Shown: positions 42,478 to 51,912, counted from the stretch's first letter. The stretch is 64,000 nucleotides of DNA from Bacteroidales bacterium UBA6428 (GCA_002437305.1 DJOW01000047.1:16339-80338); one strand, 5' to 3'. Made by a program: numbers and translations. The notes: a model not told the origin generated them from the sequence alone.

Positions 42478-43425
42478 ATGGTCTCAGAGTTAATAGGAAA
42501 ATACATCTGGCTCATCCAAGCCCTCACCACCGCCGGCGAGGGTGGTTTCACCTTCAAGGATCTCTCAGAGAAATATTCCCAAAGGTTCGGACTTGAATAT
42601 TCAAGGAGCACATTCAATTGCCACAGGGCCGCGGTCGCCGACATTTTCGGGGTTTACATTGATTGCGACAGAAGGACAAACCGCTATTTCATTCCGTATG
42701 GAGATGATGTGCTGGACAACGACCAGAGCATAGGATGGCTTGTCAACACTTTCACTGTCAACAGTCTGCTTTCACTCGGGAAGGAACGCCTCCGAGGCAG
42801 GGTGAGCGTGGAGGAGATTCCGTCAGGGCATAAGTTTCTGACCGTGATCATGCAGGCGATGGAGGACGGGAAAGAGTTGGAGATAGTCTACGGGAAATAC
42901 GGCTCAGACTCTCCGGAGACACTTCATGTCCAGCCATTCGCGGTCAAGGAACATGAGAAAAGATGGTATCTCGTGGCTTTTTGCCATGAAAGGGCCCAAG
43001 CCGGAGGAGGCAACGATGACATGAGCGCGTGGAGAGTCTATGGCCTTGACAGGATCGCTTCGCTTGAAGTGACCGGAACGGCTTTCAGAATGCCAAGGAA
43101 CTTCGACATCGAAGGGTTGTTCAGCCAGAGTTATGGAATATACTTCCCGACGGCCGGCCGGAAACCTGTCACCATCCGCTTCAAGGTGACAGATGAGGAG
43201 GCAAGCTACCTTCGTGACCTGCCGATCCACCGGTCGCAGGTTGAGGAAGGAGAGGCCGAGGGAGGTGGAAGAATATTCACGATCCGCGTCATTCCGAACA
43301 GGAACCTGACGATGGAGTTCTGCCGCCATGCCGGAAGGCTCGAGGTCCTTGAGCCGGAAGCGGTGAGGAATTCGGTCAAGGATGAACTTGGAAAAGCTTA
43401 CAAACAATATTCACATAATTTATGA
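42478..43425 (+). CDS. WYL-domain transcriptional regulator
   Basis: A 315-residue cytosolic regulator. The N-terminal 80 residues look like a winged helix (FTFKDLSEKYSQRFGLEYSRSTFNCHRAAVADIFG, seen in part as FKDLSEKYSQRFG and YSRSTFNCHRAAV). The WYL domain spans about 120-215 (LEIVYGKYGSD, LHVQPFAVKEHEKRWYLVAF with the WYL triplet, WRVYGLDRIASLEV). The WYL C-terminal extension follows with FRMPRNFDIEGLFSQSYGIY. WYL domains bind nucleic acid or small ligands and often control stress or defence genes. Here the stop overlaps the start of an S9 peptidase gene as ATGA, so the two are coupled. Confidence 0.88.
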   Translation: MVSELIGKYIWLIQALTTAGEGGFTFKDLSEKYSQRFGLEYSRSTFNCHRAAVADIFGVYIDCDRRTNRYFIPYGDDVLDNDQSIGWLVNTFTVNSLLSLGKERLRGRVSVEEIPSGHKFLTVIMQAMEDGKELEIVYGKYGSDSPETLHVQPFAVKEHEKRWYLVAFCHERAQAGGGNDDMSAWRVYGLDRIASLEVTGTAFRMPRNFDIEGLFSQSYGIYFPTAGRKPVTIRFKVTDEEASYLRDLPIHRSQVEEGEAEGGGRIFTIRVIPNRNLTMEFCRHAGRLEVLEPEAVRNSVKDELGKAYKQYSHNL

Positions 43426-45683
43426 TAAAAAATGGAAAGGCCGCCCTCGCAGCGGCGGCGCTGATTACAATGATGAGTTGCGCACAGAAAAATGAAACGC
43501 AGACGGACAGCGGCTACATAGGTCCGTCCGATGTCAAGATCGAGGACGGAAGGATGACCCCTGAAGTCCTTCTTTCGCTGGGACGTCTGTCTGACCCTCG
43601 GTTGTCTCCTGACAAGCGCTGGATTCTATATGGAGTCAGCTATACCTCGATCGAGGAAAACCGCTCGTGCAGAAACCTGTTTCTTACCGAGTTCCTCAGG
43701 AATGAAAACGGATTTTCATTCGGCGAGAAGATCCAGCTTACGTCGGAAGGGAAAAGCATAAGCAACGCGCGCTGGAGCCTGGACGGGAAATCCATCTACT
43801 ACCTTCAGGGCGGCCAGCTTTACAATGCCGCAATCACCATCGCGGACGGCAAGGCTTCCCTGTCAGCAAAAAAGCAGCTCAGCAAGGTGGAAGCCGGGAT
43901 CGGAGAGTTCACCCTTAGTCCCGACCAGTCGCAGGTGCTCTACACCAGCACGGTTCCCGGAGCCGTGAAGACCCCGAAGGACTTCGACAAGAATCTGGAC
44001 AAGGCACAGGCCTACGTCACGGAAGACCTTATGTACCGTCACTGGGACCACTGGACGACAGAAAGGCCTCAGACCTATGTGGCGCCGCTCGGCGGAGAAA
44101 TCACAGAGGACAATTCAATGAATATACTCGCGGAGGGAGCCGGCAAGTACGAGCTGCCGCTGGAGCCGCTGAGCGGCATCGAGCAGCTTTGCTGGAGCCC
44201 GGACGGACGCTATGTGGCATATTCATGCAAAAAGGTTGAGACGGGTCGTGAATATGCCTTCTCGACGGACACGGAGATCTACATCTACAGCATCCTTGCA
44301 GGAGAGACCACCCGGATCCCGATGGCCGGCGGCTACGACACCGACCCGGCCTGGAGTCCCGACGGGAAGCAGATCGCATGGCTCAGCATGGAACGCAATG
44401 GCTACGAGGCCGACAAGGCCCGCCTCATGGTGGCCGACATCGCCGACGCGGAGGCTTCCCCGGAAGGGCAGTCCGCCGTTCCTCAGATAAATGGAATCCG
44501 CAACCTCACCGCTGATTTCAAGTACAACGCCAGCGGCATTGTCTGGGCCGATGACTCCAAGAGCATCTACTTCAACTCCCTGATCGAAGGGCTTCAGGCG
44601 ATCTGCAACGTGACCGTGGCCGATGCCGGAATCAAGAGAATCACCCCAGACGACGCCTGGTACGATTTCAACTCTCCGTTCGCCGTCGTTGACAGCACCC
44701 TGCTCGCCAGCTACTGCTCGATGGAATTTCCGACCGAACTTGTGGCCGTGGACGAGACGGACGGGACGTTCCGCAGGATCACCGACGAGAACGGAGGCAT
44801 CATCGGCCAGTTGACAGCCTACGAGACGCGAGAGCGCTGGATCAAGACCACGGACGGAAAGAAGATGCTGACCTGGGTCCTCTACCCTCCTCGGTTCGAC
44901 TCGACCAAGGTCTATCCCGCCATCGAGATATTCCTCGGCGGTCCTCAGGGCACTCTGAGCCAGGGTTGGAGCTACCGCTGGAACTACCGCCTGATGGCCA
45001 ACCAGGGCTACATCGTGATCCTTCCCAACCGCAGAGGCACGACAGCCTTCGGACAGGAATGGTGCGAGCAGATCAGCGGCGACTACATCGGACAGAACAT
45101 GCAGGACTACCTGAGCGCCGCCAAGGAACTCAAGGCTGAGCCTTATGTGGGCAAACTCGCGGGCTGCGGAGCCTCATACGGAGGATTCAGCGTCTACTAC
45201 ATGGCCGGAATCCACGGCGACGTCTATGACTGCTTCATCGCCCACGCCGGGATATTCGATGAAAAGTATATGTACTACGAGACCGAGGAGATGTGGTTCC
45301 CGAACTTCGACAACGGCGGGCTTTCTGAATATTCCTACACCGCCGGCGAGACGGGTCCGCGCGGCGACGGCAAGACTTTCGGCGGCATCCAGCAGGCCGG
45401 TTCCCCGTGGAGCTCCGCCGCCAAGGCCAAACGCCACTATTCCAATTCTCCGGATCTGAATGTCACAAAGTGGCACACTCCTATCCTCTGCATCCACGGC
45501 ATGATGGACTACCGCATCCCTTACGACCAGGGCATGGCAGCGTTCAACGCCGCCCAGATGATGGGAGTCCCGTCCAAACTGATCGTGTTCCCGGAGGAGA
45601 ACCACTGGATCCTCCAGCCGCAGAACGCCCTCTTCTGGCACCGCAGCTACTTCGATTGGCTGGACCGCTGGTGCAAACAGTAG
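43422..45683 (+). CDS. S9-family prolyl oligopeptidase-like lipoprotein
   Basis: A 753-residue exported serine peptidase, dipeptidyl peptidase IV-like. The signal MIKNGKAALAAAALITMMSC ends in a lipobox cysteine at about residue 20. A beta propeller covers about 50-480 with TolB/DPP-like repeats (SPDGRYVAYS, SPDGKQIAWLS, RWSLDGKSIYYL). The alpha/beta-hydrolase domain holds the triad: S585 in GCGASYGGF, D696 in GMMDYRIPYDQG, and H728 in EENHWI. It removes dipeptides or cleaves after proline in periplasmic peptides; the exact specificity is not readable. Coupled to the WYL regulator by a 4-bp overlap. Confidence 0.92.
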   Translation: MIKNGKAALAAAALITMMSCAQKNETQTDSGYIGPSDVKIEDGRMTPEVLLSLGRLSDPRLSPDKRWILYGVSYTSIEENRSCRNLFLTEFLRNENGFSFGEKIQLTSEGKSISNARWSLDGKSIYYLQGGQLYNAAITIADGKASLSAKKQLSKVEAGIGEFTLSPDQSQVLYTSTVPGAVKTPKDFDKNLDKAQAYVTEDLMYRHWDHWTTERPQTYVAPLGGEITEDNSMNILAEGAGKYELPLEPLSGIEQLCWSPDGRYVAYSCKKVETGREYAFSTDTEIYIYSILAGETTRIPMAGGYDTDPAWSPDGKQIAWLSMERNGYEADKARLMVADIADAEASPEGQSAVPQINGIRNLTADFKYNASGIVWADDSKSIYFNSLIEGLQAICNVTVADAGIKRITPDDAWYDFNSPFAVVDSTLLASYCSMEFPTELVAVDETDGTFRRITDENGGIIGQLTAYETRERWIKTTDGKKMLTWVLYPPRFDSTKVYPAIEIFLGGPQGTLSQGWSYRWNYRLMANQGYIVILPNRRGTTAFGQEWCEQISGDYIGQNMQDYLSAAKELKAEPYVGKLAGCGASYGGFSVYYMAGIHGDVYDCFIAHAGIFDEKYMYYETEEMWFPNFDNGGLSEYSYTAGETGPRGDGKTFGGIQQAGSPWSSAAKAKRHYSNSPDLNVTKWHTPILCIHGMMDYRIPYDQGMAAFNAAQMMGVPSKLIVFPEENHWILQPQNALFWHRSYFDWLDRWCKQ

Positions 45684-45694
45684 TTATTCAGATA

Positions 45695-46738
45695 ATGGCA
45701 AGAACAATCACAATCATCGGAGCCGGGATGATGGGCTCCGCCCTCGCTTTCCCGGCCAGAGAGAACGGGAACACTGTAAGGCTTGTCGGAACTCCTTTGG
45801 ACAAGGACATCATCGATGCCTGCAAATCAACAGGCAAACATCCTAAATTCAATGTGCCGTTCCCGGAAGGCGTTGAATATTTCCAATTCGAGGAATGGAA
45901 AGAGGCCGTGAAAGGCTGCGACTTCATCATCGGAGGGGTCAGCTCATTCGGAGTTTACTGGTTCCTTGAGAACGTCCTTGCGGAACTTGATCCTTCGGTT
46001 CCGGTGCTGTCGGTCACCAAGGGTCTGATCAACCTTGAGGATGGGACACTGATCTCATACCCGGAGTACTGGAAACGCAGCCTTGCGGAAAAGGGAATCG
46101 ACAGGCAGATCTGCGCCATCGGAGGCCCTTGCACCAGCTATGAGCTCGTGGCCCACGACCAGACCGAGGTGGCGTTCTGCGGCAGGCAGCCGGAAACGCT
46201 CAGAATGATGAAAGCCGCGATGTCCACCGGCTACTATCACATTTCGCTCACCAATGACGTGGAGGGGTTGGAGAGTGCCGTGGCACTCAAGAACGGCTAC
46301 GCTCTTGCCGTGGCGATGACAATCGGACTGGTGAACAGGACCATGAACGACGGGCTTCACTACAACAGCCAGGCCGGAGCCTTCTACCAGGCCGTGAAGG
46401 AAATGCGCTATCTGCTTGAGCTCCAAGGAGCGAGCCGCGACTGCGAGAACATCGGAATCGGAGACCTCTATGTGACAGTCTATGGAGGAAGGACCAGAAA
46501 GATCGGCATCCTGCTTGGTGAAGGAAAGACCTACGAGGAGGCTCTGAACATTCTTTCAGGGGTCACACTCGAAAGCCTCGTGGTGTCACGCCGCGTCTTC
46601 GCGGCCATTTCCAAGCGCGCCGGGAAAGGCGAGGTTGATCTGGCCAGATTCCCTATGCTGTGCCACGTCGCCGATGTGCTTGACAGAGGCAAGGACGCCC
46701 AACTCCCGTGGGAAAGTTTCACATTTGACAATCTTTGA
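45695..46738 (+). CDS. gpsA: NAD(P)-dependent glycerol-3-phosphate dehydrogenase
   Basis: Makes sn-glycerol 3-phosphate for phospholipids. The Rossmann start MARTITIIGAGMMGSALAFP has the GxGxxG site. The central lysine lies in SAVALKNGYALAVAM, with GIGDLYVTVYGGRTRKIG near the end. The sequence around the nucleotide site (GMMGSALAFPARENGNTVRLVGTPLD, in part) differs from the usual GAGSWGTALA and marks a divergent GpsA branch. It has 347 residues. The open frame upstream of 45695 is a shadow of the S9 gene. A strong terminator follows. Confidence 0.87.
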   Translation: MARTITIIGAGMMGSALAFPARENGNTVRLVGTPLDKDIIDACKSTGKHPKFNVPFPEGVEYFQFEEWKEAVKGCDFIIGGVSSFGVYWFLENVLAELDPSVPVLSVTKGLINLEDGTLISYPEYWKRSLAEKGIDRQICAIGGPCTSYELVAHDQTEVAFCGRQPETLRMMKAAMSTGYYHISLTNDVEGLESAVALKNGYALAVAMTIGLVNRTMNDGLHYNSQAGAFYQAVKEMRYLLELQGASRDCENIGIGDLYVTVYGGRTRKIGILLGEGKTYEEALNILSGVTLESLVVSRRVFAAISKRAGKGEVDLARFPMLCHVADVLDRGKDAQLPWESFTFDNL

Positions 46739-46765
46739 ATATGAGAGTCCATTAGTTGACGAAAA

Positions 46766-46807
46766 GGCCGCCATCACAATGATGTTCCGTGATGGCGGTC
46801 TTTTTGT
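46766..46807 (+). terminator. Rho-independent terminator after gpsA
   Basis: GGCCGCCATCAC (46766-46777) pairs with GTGATGGCGGTC (46789-46800) including one G-T pair, followed by TTTTTG. It closes the WYL-S9-gpsA run. Confidence 0.88.
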
Positions 46808-46823
46808 TCTTTAGGCTTCAGGG

Positions 46824-47136
46824 TCAGAACGGCACGCTCACTCCCGCGAGAGCCGAGCCTTGCATTCCGCCGCCAAGTTCGACAAAGCCACGGAAAAAGT
46901 CTTGTTGATGACTCTGTAATATTCAAGATTGACAGACCCGTAAGACCTGAAGTTGTCTAAAAGCGCGTACCCTGCGGTGAAAGCCGTGGCGAACACTCCG
47001 CCGACCACGAGAGCCACATCCACAGCAGTGACCCTGCCGTGGCCAAGCATTATTTACGGGACTCCGGTGTCTGGGCCGACACCACCGGGACACAAACAAA
47101 AACCGCAACTGCGAGAAAGATTGGGATTCTTTTCAC
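46824..47136 (-). pseudogene. Remnant of a small exported, probably outer-membrane protein
   Basis: On the minus strand a GTG at 47136 opens a clear signal peptide (MKRIPIFLAVAVFVCVPVVSAQ) that stops with TAA at 47052-47050 after 28 codons. The ATG of a second frame overlaps that stop (TAATG) and encodes 70 residues (46838-47050) with VALVVGGVFATAFTAGYALL and YGSVNLEYYRVINK. In the third frame the last part reads DFFRGFVELGGGMQGSALAGVSVPF, seen in part as RGFVELGGGMQ and AGVSVPF, a typical outer-membrane C-terminal strand ending in Phe, and stops at 46824. The pieces look like one protein broken by a stop, a frameshift and an internal deletion. Two coupled small genes are the alternative. Confidence 0.55.
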
Positions 47137-47190
47137 GATACGAATAATTAATTCATACCCAACAAGATACGAGAAATAATCTTTCACTTG

Positions 47191-47262
47191 TACCCCCGTT
47201 GGGAATCGAACCCAAATCGTCGGAACCGGAATCCGAAATTCTATCCATTAGACTACAGGGGC
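47191..47262 (-). tRNA. tRNA-Arg (CCG)
   Basis: A 72-base cloverleaf on the minus strand. The acceptor stem GCCCCTG pairs with CGGGGGT with two G-U pairs, and the discriminator is A. The anticodon stem-loop is TCGGA-TTCCGGT-TCCGA with anticodon CCG, and the T-arm is TTGGG-TTCGATT-CCCAA. The CCA end is not encoded. Confidence 0.94.
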
Positions 47263-47283
47263 ATCATTCTTGCGGTTTCGCGC

Positions 47284-47291
47284 AATCAGAT
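47284..47291 (-). promoter_or_regulatory. Promoter -7 element TATTTTTG for tRNA-Arg
   Basis: TAnnTTTG match on the minus strand, 21 bases before the mature tRNA 5' end. Confidence 0.6.
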
Positions 47292-47426
47292 TGCAAAAAT
47301 AACAAATAAATGGCAAAACAAGAATTTTTGGCGAATCTTTCGCTAAAAGATATTTTTGTGTTGAAAAATGTAATTCCAAGGCTCATAAAAGAACCTTTAA
47401 TATTCGGATAATCCAATAATAAATCT

Positions 47427-47434
47427 TATTTTTG
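47427..47434 (+). promoter_or_regulatory. Promoter -7 element TATTTTTG for fabD, leaderless spacing
   Basis: TAnnTTTG match with only 6 bases to the fabD ATG at 47441, so the mRNA may begin at or next to the start codon. Confidence 0.6.
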
Positions 47435-47440
47435 CGTATT

Positions 47441-48334
47441 ATGAAAAAAGCATACGTATTTCCCGGTCAGGGTTCCCAGTTCCCGGGTATGGCCAAAGCG
47501 CTGTACGACGGAAACGCCAAAGGCAAGGAATTGCTCGAGAAGGCGAATGACATACTCGGATTCAGAATCACTGACATAATGTTTGAGGGCACGCCGGAGG
47601 ACCTCAAAGCCACAAGCGTCACACAGCCGGCAATATTCCTGCACTCCGTCGTTCTGGCGAAGTGCTATGAAGGATTCAGACCTGACATGGTAGCAGGGCA
47701 TTCTCTTGGTGAATTTTCCGCACTCGCAGCCGCGGAAGCCATCAGTTTCGAGGATGCCCTTCGTCTTGTCCACATCCGTGCCACCCAGATGCAGCTCTGC
47801 TGCGAGAAGGTGCCCGGGACAATGGCCGCCATCGTCGGGCTTCCGGACGAGAAAGTCGAGGAGATCTGCGCTGCTTGTGAAGGCCTCGTGATCCCTGCCA
47901 ACTACAACTGCGTAGGTCAGGTCGTTATCTCCGGAGAGAAGGCCGCGGTCGCGCAGGCCTGTGAAAAAGCCAAGGCCGAGGGCGCGAAGAGGGCGCTTCC
48001 TCTCGCCGTCGGCGGAGCCTTCCACTCCCCTCTCATGGAGCCGGCCCGGGTCGAACTCGGCAAGGCCATCGAGGAGACAAAGATCGCGACCCCGATATGC
48101 CCTGTCTACCAGAATGTCACGGCCTTGCCTGTAACAGATCCGGAGACCATCAAGAGGAATCTTCTCGCCCAGCTCACCTCTCCTGTCAGGTGGACCCAGA
48201 CTATACTGAATATGCTCGCGGACGGTGCCGGCTACTTTATGGAGATCGGTCCGGGCACAGTCCTGCAGGGACTCGTCAAGAGGATTTCCGCCGGGAGAGA
48301 GGGAATCTCAATCGAAGGATTGACAACTATTTAA
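47441..48334 (+). CDS. fabD: Malonyl-CoA:ACP transacylase
   Basis: Loads malonyl groups onto acyl carrier protein for fatty acid synthesis. The N-terminal MKKAYVFPGQGSQFPGM is typical. The catalytic serine lies in VAGHSLGEFSALAAA at about residues 86-100, with QLCCEKVPGTMAAIVGL, GAFHSPLMEPA carrying the catalytic His, and the C-terminal EIGPGTVLQGLVKRI. It has 298 residues. I chose the ATG at 47441; a TTG three codons upstream lies within the promoter. It is followed after 27 bp by nifJ. Confidence 0.96.
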   Translation: MKKAYVFPGQGSQFPGMAKALYDGNAKGKELLEKANDILGFRITDIMFEGTPEDLKATSVTQPAIFLHSVVLAKCYEGFRPDMVAGHSLGEFSALAAAEAISFEDALRLVHIRATQMQLCCEKVPGTMAAIVGLPDEKVEEICAACEGLVIPANYNCVGQVVISGEKAAVAQACEKAKAEGAKRALPLAVGGAFHSPLMEPARVELGKAIEETKIATPICPVYQNVTALPVTDPETIKRNLLAQLTSPVRWTQTILNMLADGAGYFMEIGPGTVLQGLVKRISAGREGISIEGLTTI

Positions 48335-48361
48335 AAAACATATTAACATAACGTTAACGAT

Positions 48362-51300
48362 ATGGCTAAAGAAAAGAAATTCATCACTTGTGACGGTAAC
48401 ACTGCCGTGGCGAACATCGCTTATCTTTTCAGCGAGAACGCCTGCATCTACCCTATCACACCATCCTCTCCGATGGCAGAGAACATTGACGAATGGGCTG
48501 CCCACGGAAAAAAGAACCTCTGGGGCGAGACAGTGAGCGTCACAGAGTTGGAAAGTGAGGCCGGCGCCTCCGGAGCAGTGCACGGCTCCCTCCAGGCCGG
48601 TGTCCTCACCACCACCTACACCGCCTCCCAGGGACTTCTCCTGATGATCCCCAACATGTACAAGATCGCCGGAGAAATGCTTCCGGCAGTCTTCCATGTC
48701 TCCGCCCGCGCGCTCGCCTCGCACGCCCTCTCCATCTTCGGAGACCATCAGGACGTGATGGCATGCCGCCAGACAGGCTTCGCGCTCCTCGCCTCCGGAT
48801 CAGTTCAGGAGGCTCAGGATCTGGCCGCCGTGGCTCACCTCTCTGCGATCAAGTCAAGCATTCCTTTCCTCCACTTCTTCGACGGATTCCGCACATCGCA
48901 CGAGATCCAGAAGATCGAGGCTCTTGATGAGGAGGAGCTCAAGAAGATGGTCAGCGACAAGTCCCTGAAGGCGTTCCGCGACAGAGCCCTCAACCCTGAC
49001 GCTCCTGTGACCAGAGGAACAGCCCAGAACGGGGACGTTTACTTCCAGGCTGTAGAGTCCAGGAACAACTTCTACAACGCCGTTCCGGACATCGTGGCCC
49101 GCTACATGGGTGAGATCAGCGAGCTGACAGGACGCGAGTACCGTCCGTTCACCTATTACGGAGCGGCCGACGCCGAGAACATCATCGTCGCCATGGGCTC
49201 AGTGACCGAGACCATCAAGGAGACCATCGACTACCTCGCAAAGAAGGGCAGGAAGTACGGTCTGGTCACCGTTCACCTCTACAGGCCTTTCGCCGAGAAA
49301 TATTTCCTCAAGGTTCTTCCCAAGACCGTCAAGAGGATCGCTGTCCTTGACAGGACAAAGGAGCCGGGAGCCCTCGGAGAGCCTCTGTACCTCGATGTGA
49401 AGGCTCTGTTCCAGGGCCAGCATAACTCTCCGCTGATCATCGGCGGACGCTATGGACTCTCATCAAAGGACACCACTCCAGCCCAGATCGTAGCTGTCTT
49501 CGACAACCTTGAGCTCAGCGAGCCGAAGAACGACTTCACCATCGGAATCGTTGATGATGTCACCTTCAAGTCCCTTCCTATCAAGAGCGAGGTCTCGATC
49601 GTGAAGCCAGGCACCACCGAGTGCAAGTTCTACGGACTTGGATCTGACGGCACCGTCGGCGCCAACAAGAACACCATCAAGATCATCGGAAACCACACTC
49701 ACAAGTACTGCCAGGCCTACTTCGACTATGACTCGAAGAAATCAGGCGGCTACACCTGCTCCCACCTCCGCTTCGGGGACAGCCCGATCAAGGCTCCGTA
49801 TCTTGTCAGCACGCCAGACTTCGTGGCCTGCCACGTTCCTTCATACCTGAGCAAGTACGATGTTCTCAAGGGCATCAAGGAGAACGGAACCCTCCTCCTC
49901 AACTCTCTCTGGGACGAGGAAGAGACCGTCAAGAGGATCCCTGACAACGTGAAGGCTGTCATCGGCAAGAAGAAGATCAAGCTCTACATCATCAACGCCA
50001 CCAAGATCGCCGCGGAGATCGGGCTCGGCAACAGGACCAACACGATCCTCCAGTCCGCTTTCTTCAAGATCACCGGCATCATCCCTTACGAGGACGCCGT
50101 CAAGTACATGAAGGACGCCATCGTCAAGAGCTACGGCAAGAAGGGTGAGAATGTCGTGAACATGAACTACGCCGCCGTCGACAGAGGTGGTGAATATACC
50201 GAAGTCACGGTTCCCGCCGAGTGGGCGAAAATCTCAGCCAAATTCGAGACCCCTGACAAGGATCGTCTCGCCCCTGCGTTCGTCAAGGACATCGCCGATG
50301 TTGTGAACTCCCAGAACGGAGACTCGCTCCCTGTAAGCGCGTTCCTGCCTTACGCTGACGGCACCATGCCGGCCGGCACATCAGCCTACGAGAAGCGCGG
50401 CGTCGCCGTCACGGTTCCAAGCTGGGATCCAGAGAAGTGTATTCAGTGCAACTCCTGCGCGTTTGTCTGCCCTCACGCAGCCATCCGTCCGTTCCTCCTC
50501 ACAGCCGAAGAGGCCGAGAAGGCTCCAGCCGGACTCAAGAAAGCGCAAGGAAAGGCTGTTCTGAAGGAATATTCATTCGCGATTTCAGTCTCCGTGGATG
50601 ACTGTACCGGTTGCGGCAACTGCGTGGATGTCTGCCCTGCGAAGGAAAAGGCCCTCACAATGGTTTCCGCCCTCGACCAGCAGGCCGAGCAGGACAACTT
50701 CAACTGGCTCGCCTCCAAGGTCGGCTACAAGGACAAGGTTGTCAACAAGACCGCCAATGTCAAGAACGCCCAGTTCGCCCAGCCTCTGTTCGAGTTCAGC
50801 GGCGCCTGCGCAGGTTGCGGCGAGACCCCGTACATCAAGAACATCACCCAGCTCTTCGGTGACAGGATGATGATCGCCAACGCGACAGGCTGCTCTTCAA
50901 TCTACGGCGCGTCATTCCCTGCGTCTCCATACTGCACCAACGCCCAGGGTCACGGCCCGGCTTGGCAGAACTCCCTCTTCGAGGACAACGCCGAGTTCGG
51001 CCTCGGAATGAAGATCGGTTCCGACCGCGCACGCGAGACTGTGGCCAACATAATGACCGCCGCCCTTGACTGCGACAAGTGCCCTGAGGAAGTAAAGGCT
51101 CTGTTCAGGCAGTGGCTTGAGAACAAGGAGAACGGTGAGATCACACGCGAGGTCGCCGACAAGGTCGTTCCGCTGATGGAGAACACCGACTGCCCTCACT
51201 GCAAGAGACTCCTTGACTACAAGCACTTCATCCCTGCCCGCAGCCAGTGGATCTTCGGTGGTGACGGTTGGGCCTACGACATCGGCTACGGTGGACTCGA

Positions 51301-51889
51301 CCACGTGCTCGCGTCAGGCAAGAACGTGAACGTGCTCGTTCTCGACACCGAGGTTTACTCCAACACCGGCGGACAGAGCTCAAAGGCTACACCTGCGGGC
51401 GCGATCGCCAAGTTCGCGGCCTCAGGAAAGAAGATCCGCAAGAAGGACCTCGGCATGATGGCCATCAGCTACGGCTACGTCTATGTCGCACAGGTCGCCA
51501 TGGGTGCAAGCCCGGCGCAGTACCTGAACGCCATCAAGGAAGCCGAGGCCTACGATGGCCCGTCCCTCATCATCGCCTACGCTCCGTGCATCAACCACGG
51601 TCTGAAGGCCGGCATGGGTCTGAGCCAGAAAGAGGAGAAGCTGGCCGTCGAGTGTGGCTACTGGCACCTCTACAGGTACAACCCTACCCTCGAGTCTGAG
51701 GGCAAGAATCCGTTCTCTCTCGACTCCAAGGAGCCGGATTGGACCAAGTTCCAGGACTTCCTCAAGGGAGAGGTACGTTTCGCCTCACTCTACAAACTGT
51801 TCCCTGACAGGGCCCAGGAACTCCTGAGTCTCACCGAGGAATTCGCGAAAATCCGTTACGGCAACTACGCCCGCCTCGCCGGCAAGTAG
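48362..51889 (+). CDS. nifJ: Pyruvate:ferredoxin (flavodoxin) oxidoreductase, single chain
   Basis: Oxidises pyruvate to acetyl-CoA and CO2 with ferredoxin as acceptor, the main anaerobic route in these bacteria. The 1175 residues hold the thiamine-pyrimidine domain (NIAYLFSENACIYPITPSSPMAE, seen in part as YPITPSSPMAE), domain II, and the EKR region. The ferredoxin-like domain carries two 4Fe-4S motifs at about 692 (CIQCNSCAFVCP) and 747 (CTGCGNCVDVCP). The proximal-cluster CAGCGET is at about 816, and the thiamine-phosphate site GDGWAYDIGYGG at 967 with NTGGQSS at about 1000. Codon choice is strongly biased (GAG, AAG, TAC, ATC), as in highly expressed genes. A bidirectional terminator follows. 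Confidence 0.97.
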   Translation: MAKEKKFITCDGNTAVANIAYLFSENACIYPITPSSPMAENIDEWAAHGKKNLWGETVSVTELESEAGASGAVHGSLQAGVLTTTYTASQGLLLMIPNMYKIAGEMLPAVFHVSARALASHALSIFGDHQDVMACRQTGFALLASGSVQEAQDLAAVAHLSAIKSSIPFLHFFDGFRTSHEIQKIEALDEEELKKMVSDKSLKAFRDRALNPDAPVTRGTAQNGDVYFQAVESRNNFYNAVPDIVARYMGEISELTGREYRPFTYYGAADAENIIVAMGSVTETIKETIDYLAKKGRKYGLVTVHLYRPFAEKYFLKVLPKTVKRIAVLDRTKEPGALGEPLYLDVKALFQGQHNSPLIIGGRYGLSSKDTTPAQIVAVFDNLELSEPKNDFTIGIVDDVTFKSLPIKSEVSIVKPGTTECKFYGLGSDGTVGANKNTIKIIGNHTHKYCQAYFDYDSKKSGGYTCSHLRFGDSPIKAPYLVSTPDFVACHVPSYLSKYDVLKGIKENGTLLLNSLWDEEETVKRIPDNVKAVIGKKKIKLYIINATKIAAEIGLGNRTNTILQSAFFKITGIIPYEDAVKYMKDAIVKSYGKKGENVVNMNYAAVDRGGEYTEVTVPAEWAKISAKFETPDKDRLAPAFVKDIADVVNSQNGDSLPVSAFLPYADGTMPAGTSAYEKRGVAVTVPSWDPEKCIQCNSCAFVCPHAAIRPFLLTAEEAEKAPAGLKKAQGKAVLKEYSFAISVSVDDCTGCGNCVDVCPAKEKALTMVSALDQQAEQDNFNWLASKVGYKDKVVNKTANVKNAQFAQPLFEFSGACAGCGETPYIKNITQLFGDRMMIANATGCSSIYGASFPASPYCTNAQGHGPAWQNSLFEDNAEFGLGMKIGSDRARETVANIMTAALDCDKCPEEVKALFRQWLENKENGEITREVADKVVPLMENTDCPHCKRLLDYKHFIPARSQWIFGGDGWAYDIGYGGLDHVLASGKNVNVLVLDTEVYSNTGGQSSKATPAGAIAKFAASGKKIRKKDLGMMAISYGYVYVAQVAMGASPAQYLNAIKEAEAYDGPSLIIAYAPCINHGLKAGMGLSQKEEKLAVECGYWHLYRYNPTLESEGKNPFSLDSKEPDWTKFQDFLKGEVRFASLYKLFPDRAQELLSLTEEFAKIRYGNYARLAGK

Positions 51890-51912
51890 TGTTCCGCGAA
51901 TATAGAATAGAA

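Noticed and set aside
45407..45694. Extended N-terminus for gpsA reaching into the S9 peptidase gene
   Set aside because: The extra frame is a low-complexity shadow of the S9 gene, and the Rossmann fold begins exactly at the ATG at 45695.
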